Assembly: GCF_011064615.1 (NCBI RefSeq)
Contig: NZ_JAALJH010000018.1
Location: forward strand, 1-64,000
Source: Aquisphaera insulae
GTDB lineage: Bacteria > Planctomycetota > Planctomycetia > Isosphaerales > Isosphaeraceae
Direction: 5' to 3'
Length of the DNA stretch: 64,000 nucleotides
The translations under genes and the position numbers were made by a program. Each line of letters begins with the position of its first letter. The first letter of the stretch is position 1. Below the pieces are notes generated by a model. The model ran no database searches and had not been told where the DNA came from. It saw nothing but the letters and a program-made list of their open reading frames with translations. This document shows positions 60,790 to 64,000 of this stretch, in pieces.

Positions 60790-61080
60790 TCAGGCGAGCC
60801 GAGGGGCGACGGGATGGATGAGCCGGACGACGGCGTCGAGCAGCTCCGGGCCCGCGAGGGTCCGCGACAGCGTCGCCAGGACGTTCGTCCAGGCCTCGAA
60901 CGCCCGCGTGCCCCGCTCGGTCTTCGTGCAGTGCGACACCTTCCGCGCGATCACCGCCGGCCGCAACGCCCGCTCGGCGCGGTTGTTCGTCGGCTCGATC
61001 GACGGGTCGTCCAGGAACCGCAACAGCGACCAGGCGTCGTTGCACCCGCCCAGCCCATCCAGCAACCGTTGGTTGTCTAC
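60790..61080 (-). pseudogene. IS66-family transposase, C-terminal fragment
   Basis: The reverse frame gives NDAWSLLRFLDDPSIEPTNN, RAERALRPAVIARKVSHCTK and TERGTRAFEAWTNVLATLSR, the C-terminal block of an IS66 TnpC transposase (EPTNNRAERALRP is diagnostic and includes the catalytic Glu). The N-terminal two thirds, TnpA/TnpB and terminal repeats are missing. The fragment joins a decayed secreted-protein gene at about 61080. Confidence 0.8.
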
Positions 61081-61590
61081 GTAAAGGTGCTGTAGTCGTC
61101 GGGATCCTGGGCGCCGGCCCGGGAATCGACGCCCTCGATCGAGACGGCCAGCGCCTGGACCAGGGGCCATGACAGGCCGGCCTTGGTGAGGTCGACGGAG
61201 AGGATGCCGAGGAGGTAGTTGCCGGAGGGGAGGAGATCGACGATCGCGGCGTACTGCACCGCGCCCGAATTGGCCCGCGGCCGAAGTCGCTGATCAGGGC
61301 CCTATCGCCGCCGAACTGGGCGCTATCCAGGGCGAAGGAGAAGGCCGAGAAATCCGCTCCGCTCCCCGTCAGGGCGCCGCTGCTGGGCGTGACGTCCAGG
61401 CCGAAGAGCCGAGCTCGTAGCTCGACTCGGTGCCGGAGGGGGCGAAGTTCAGGTTGACGTCAAAGCTCAAGATGTCGCCGGAGACGCCCGCCGGACCGAG
61501 CGAGTAGACCGCCGTGATGTCCGCCATCGCGGGAGGGCTCGCCATCTGGACCCCGACTTACGCGGCCAGCCGCAGGGCCCGTGACAACAT
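61077..61590 (-). pseudogene. Secreted protein gene, frameshifted and truncated
   Basis: An ATG at 61590 with AGGAG upstream starts MLSRALRLAA and then a stop (TAA). Other frames continue with MADITAVYSLGPAGVSGDIL, FDVNLNFAPSGTESSYELG, FGLDVTPSSGALTGSGADFS, FALDSAQFGGD and AVQYAAIVDLLPSGNYLLGI down to 61077. The pattern fits a beta-sandwich secreted protein of the PEP-CTERM kind (no sorting tail remains). At least two to three frameshifts are needed, and the 3' end is cut by the IS66 fragment. Confidence 0.6.
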
Positions 61591-61832
61591 GCGAGTCTCC
61601 TCGTCCGTGGTTCGTGGATCGCGATTTGAACCATCCTTACGCCACGAGCCGAATGAGCTTCGCCCGGGGGCGAGGTCTCGTCACCATGCGCCGGGGCCGG
61701 TGCGTTGCCTCATCGTCGCGGGAACCATGGCACGGGACGCCTTGCGAATCCGTCAAACCATCCAGTTCGATTGATCTCGGCAACATCGGTTCCGAATCCG
61801 AGAGCGATCCACGTTCGGTTGATCGCGACGGT

Positions 61833-61852
61833 GCTCCCGCCCGGGCGGGAGC
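61833..61852. terminator. 20-bp palindrome downstream of the Gly/Pro-rich secreted protein
   Basis: A perfect palindrome (GCTCCCGCCC and its complement) located 27-47 bp beyond the stop of the secreted protein gene at 61880 on the minus strand. It could form a cruciform or terminator hairpin. No T-run is present. Confidence 0.4.
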
Positions 61853-61879
61853 CTTCAGGGCCGCGCCCGAGCGGGCGAG

Positions 61880-62467
61880 TTACCGGCCCGGGGGCGTCGT
61901 GCCCAGGCTCGTGGGGCCGCCGCCGGCTGCGGAGCTGAAGGGGGCGAAGGTCGACTCGGGATAGGGGAGGACGCCGTGGAAGCGGCCGTAGTCGGACTCG
62001 GGCGGGGCGCCGACGATCTGCACGACCGGGTTGTCGCCGGCCAGGGGGCCGGGTTCGCCGTAGAAGTTCGGGCAGGTCGGGGTCGGGCCGCCGGGGCCCA
62101 TGAAGTGCGGGAACGGGTTGATCCCGCCGATCCGTCGCAGCCTCGGCGCGGGGTGCGGGTAGCCGGGGCCGCCGTAGAACGGATAGCCTCCCTCGGCGCC
62201 CGTCCCCAGGGCCTGGCCGCCGTAGCCGTATCCGCGGTGCCAGTTCAGGCCGAAGCCCTGGAAGCCCGGATGAATGCCCGGCGGCCCGTAGCCGAGCGTC
62301 CCGGCGGCCGGCATGGTCGCTTCGCCATGATGGGCGTGCGGGAGCTTGCAGCCCCGGGCGCACCGCCGGACGTCGTCGGCGAGGGCTCGATTCGCGATCC
62401 CCGCGAAGCCGACCGCTCCGGCCAGCATCACCACCAGTCTCGTCGCGGTCCTGGCTCTCGACGGCAT
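61880..62467 (-). CDS. Secreted Gly/Pro/Tyr-rich protein, unknown function
   Basis: A 195-residue protein with a signal peptide (about 1-30) followed by a mature region dominated by Gly, Pro, Tyr, His and Phe: GLNWHRGYGYGGQALGTGAE, YPFYGGPGYPHPAPRLRRIG and NPFPHFMGPGGPTPTCPNFY. The composition suggests an unstructured surface or matrix protein. ATG at 62467 has AGGAGGAG upstream. No domain is recognised. Confidence 0.7.
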   Translation of the reverse strand: MPSRARTATRLVVMLAGAVGFAGIANRALADDVRRCARGCKLPHAHHGEATMPAAGTLGYGPPGIHPGFQGFGLNWHRGYGYGGQALGTGAEGGYPFYGGPGYPHPAPRLRRIGGINPFPHFMGPGGPTPTCPNFYGEPGPLAGDNPVVQIVGAPPESDYGRFHGVLPYPESTFAPFSSAAGGGPTSLGTTPPGR

Positions 62468-62533
62468 GATCCTGCTCCTCCTGTGCTTTCCTGGAATCGG
62501 GGCGTCACGCGACGCGAGGCACACCGCGACCGG

Positions 62534-63223
62534 TCAGAAATACCCGCTGAAATCGATCCGGTTCGTCTTCGCGGAAACGAACTCGGCGACGTTCGTGACG
62601 GGCAGGCCGTACTTGTACCCCGCGCCTCCCTGCGAGCCGGGGCCGAAGGCGGTGATCCAGTCGAGCGTTCGGGCGAAGGTCGCCGGGTCGTACTTGACCC
62701 GCTGGAAGATCCCGGATGGGCCGGGGATCGCCACCGACCGCGCGCCGTCGAGGTTGAACAGGAAGCCGGATTTCACCTGCGAGGGGACCGGGTAGTACTT
62801 CTTCGTCAGGACGTAGAAGACGATCCACTCCCCCGGCTTCCACTGCTGATCGCCCGTCAGGATCGGCGTGGTGTAATTCTGCTGGGAGAGCCTCACCTCC
62901 AGGCCGTCCGCCGCGACGAACGTCCGGGCGGTGCCGTTGCGGACGACGACCGACAGCACGTTGTATGTCTGGCCGGGGATCGGCTGGTCGCGCTGGACGA
63001 TGACCTGGTGGAAGGGAGGTTTGACGACCGAGTTGAACCGGTCCGGGTTGGTGATCCGGTAGATCAGGTAGCCGTGGCTCGGCTTCACCGCGGACGGATG
63101 GGCCTGCCGTGACGTCTCGGCGGCGACTCGATGCCCGGCCGCGCTCGCGACCGTGCTCGGGAGCTGCTTCGCCTCGAGGCTCTCGAGGTTCGGGCGATAC
63201 CTGGCGGAAGGACGGTCGGGCAC
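62534..63223 (-). CDS. Conserved secreted protein with LESLE/LPST N-terminal motif
   Basis: A 229-residue protein with the N-terminal pattern RPNLESLEAKQLPSTV, a variant of the planctomycete surface-protein leader (LExLExRxLLS). The body is beta-rich, with HGYLIYRITNPDRFNS, PFHQVIVQRDQPIPGQTYNV, VADGLEVRLSQQNYTTPILT and EWIVFYVLTKKYYPVP. The start is GTG at 63223 with AAGGAG upstream. It precedes the Gly/Pro-rich protein by 66 bp on the same strand. Function unknown. Confidence 0.7.
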   Translation of the reverse strand: MPDRPSARYRPNLESLEAKQLPSTVASAAGHRVAAETSRQAHPSAVKPSHGYLIYRITNPDRFNSVVKPPFHQVIVQRDQPIPGQTYNVLSVVVRNGTARTFVAADGLEVRLSQQNYTTPILTGDQQWKPGEWIVFYVLTKKYYPVPSQVKSGFLFNLDGARSVAIPGPSGIFQRVKYDPATFARTLDWITAFGPGSQGGAGYKYGLPVTNVAEFVSAKTNRIDFSGYF

Positions 63224-63492
63224 GAGACGTGGACTCCTTGACCTGGCCGTTGTCCGTTCGCAACGTCCCGGCTGACGGGCCGCGCCTGGCTCCTATATCG
63301 GCCTTCTTCATCCCGGTCGGTTGCGAGAATCGCAGGGGCTTCTGTGGGTTGTGTCGATTGTGCCGAAGGTGCCATGTCGGGCCGTCGTTTCATGGCGACC
63401 ATCGCCGGGGGCTGCTAAGATCAGGGGCAAGACACCGGTTCGGTGCCCTGCCTCCTCGCGGCGCGTCCGCCCGCCTTCCCTCCGAGGAACGA

Positions 63493-64000
63493 ATGCACAA
63501 GCTCCTCCAGCCCGACCCGTTCCGGATCGCGCCCCGCGACCACGTCCCCGCTCGAGATCACGCCCCGGTCGAGGTCGCCGAGGGGACGCCCGCGTGGCTC
63601 CGCGAGGACATGGCCGCCATCGTGGGCAAGGATCGGGTCCTGTCGCGGACGATCGACCTGGTCATGTTCGCGTCGGACGCGAGCCCGTACCGGATGCTGC
63701 CGAAGGTCGTCGTCTTCCCCCGCGATACGGACGAGGTCGCGCGAATCTTCGAATACGCCCGGCGGAAGAGGCTGCCGGTGACGATCCGGTCCGCCGGGTC
63801 CAGCCTCAGCGGCCAGTCTCAGGGGGACGGCATCCTCATCGAGGCGAAACGACACTGGGCCGGCTGGAGCGTGGAGGACGGCGGCAGGCGGATCCGCGTC
63901 CGGCCCGGGACGGTGATGTTCCGCGCCAACCTCGCGCTCGCTCCCTATGGCTACCGCCTGGGCCCGGACCCGGCCAGCGGCGCGGTGGCGACGATCGGCG
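63493..64000 (+). CDS. FAD-linked oxidase (GlcD/D-lactate dehydrogenase type), partial at window edge
   Basis: The ATG at 63493, following GAGGAACGA, opens a frame that runs off the right end of the window (169 residues visible). It starts MHKLLQPDPFRIAPRDHVPA and includes the PCMH-type FAD-binding beginning: PKVVVFPRDTDEVARIFEYA, RKRLPVTIRSAGSSLSGQSQ, and the late YGYRLGPDPASGAVATIG. This is the glycolate oxidase/D-lactate dehydrogenase/VAO family N-terminus. The C-terminal part and any Fe-S domain lie outside. Confidence 0.85.
   Translation, partial: MHKLLQPDPFRIAPRDHVPARDHAPVEVAEGTPAWLREDMAAIVGKDRVLSRTIDLVMFASDASPYRMLPKVVVFPRDTDEVARIFEYARRKRLPVTIRSAGSSLSGQSQGDGILIEAKRHWAGWSVEDGGRRIRVRPGTVMFRANLALAPYGYRLGPDPASGAVATIG

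Overview
The window is high-GC DNA that looks like the chromosome of a planctomycete, probably of the Isosphaeraceae/Gemmataceae type. The signs are two DUF1559 proteins with type IV pilin-like N-termini and H-x9-DG tails, FG-GAP/ASPIC proteins, a PEP-CTERM protein, a sulfatase-like enzyme, NIPSNAP and MOSC proteins, many small secreted proteins, and weak operon structure. The taxonomic call is inference from gene content, not from a marker gene. No prophage, plasmid or CRISPR locus was seen.

Region 1 (1-14.4 kb) holds housekeeping and metabolic genes. They are a MOSC protein, an esterase/SMP-30 fusion, a short EamA transporter, a membrane patatin, a rhomboid protease with a long tail, a leucine-rich-repeat protein, a NIPSNAP protein, a TIM-barrel isomerase, glycyl-tRNA synthetase, ComB phosphatase, and a fluoride pair (FluC channel plus a double-DUF190 protein). 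Region 2 (14.4-30.5 kb) is mainly envelope and secreted functions: a GH18 glycosidase, acyltransferase 3, FAD monooxygenase, SGNH hydrolase, a PEP-CTERM protein with a sulfite-oxidase-like enzyme, an M19 dipeptidase, a lipoprotein/DUF1559 pair, a TlpA thioredoxin and a c-type haem protein. Decayed mobile DNA (an IS1380-type remnant beside a DUF433 antitoxin-like fragment) lies at 17 kb. Region 3 (30.5-38.3 kb) has a broken glycosyltransferase, a lipoyl-less E2-like acyltransferase, a multi-pass membrane protein, a thioesterase and a hybrid histidine kinase.

Region 4 (38.4-43.2 kb, minus strand) is a compact accessory operon. Two RlaP-type nucleotidyltransferases (4-nt GTGA overlap) are followed by an OLD/AAA ATPase, a frameshifted DUF4276 TOPRIM-like partner (again a GTGA overlap) and an unknown SMI1-like protein. 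Region 5 (43.2-54.3 kb) has a sulfatase-superfamily membrane enzyme, a second lipoprotein/DUF1559 pair and two divergent, similarly built TPR/FG-GAP/ASPIC proteins. Region 6 (54.3-59.8 kb, minus strand) is the most interesting part: the RNA-repair genes hen1 and pnkp, separated by a HEAT-repeat gene and an unrecognised gene, all overlapping or nearly touching. The RlaP pair 11 kb away belongs to a family named for its association with RNA ligases, so the two operons may be functionally linked (inference).

Region 7 (59.8-64 kb) has a tRNA-Ser(GGA) with a strong terminator, an IS66 transposase fragment that cuts into a decayed secreted-protein gene, two secreted proteins, and the start of an FAD-linked oxidase that runs off the right edge. 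Most other long open frames on the opposite strand of these genes are artefacts of high-GC codon usage.
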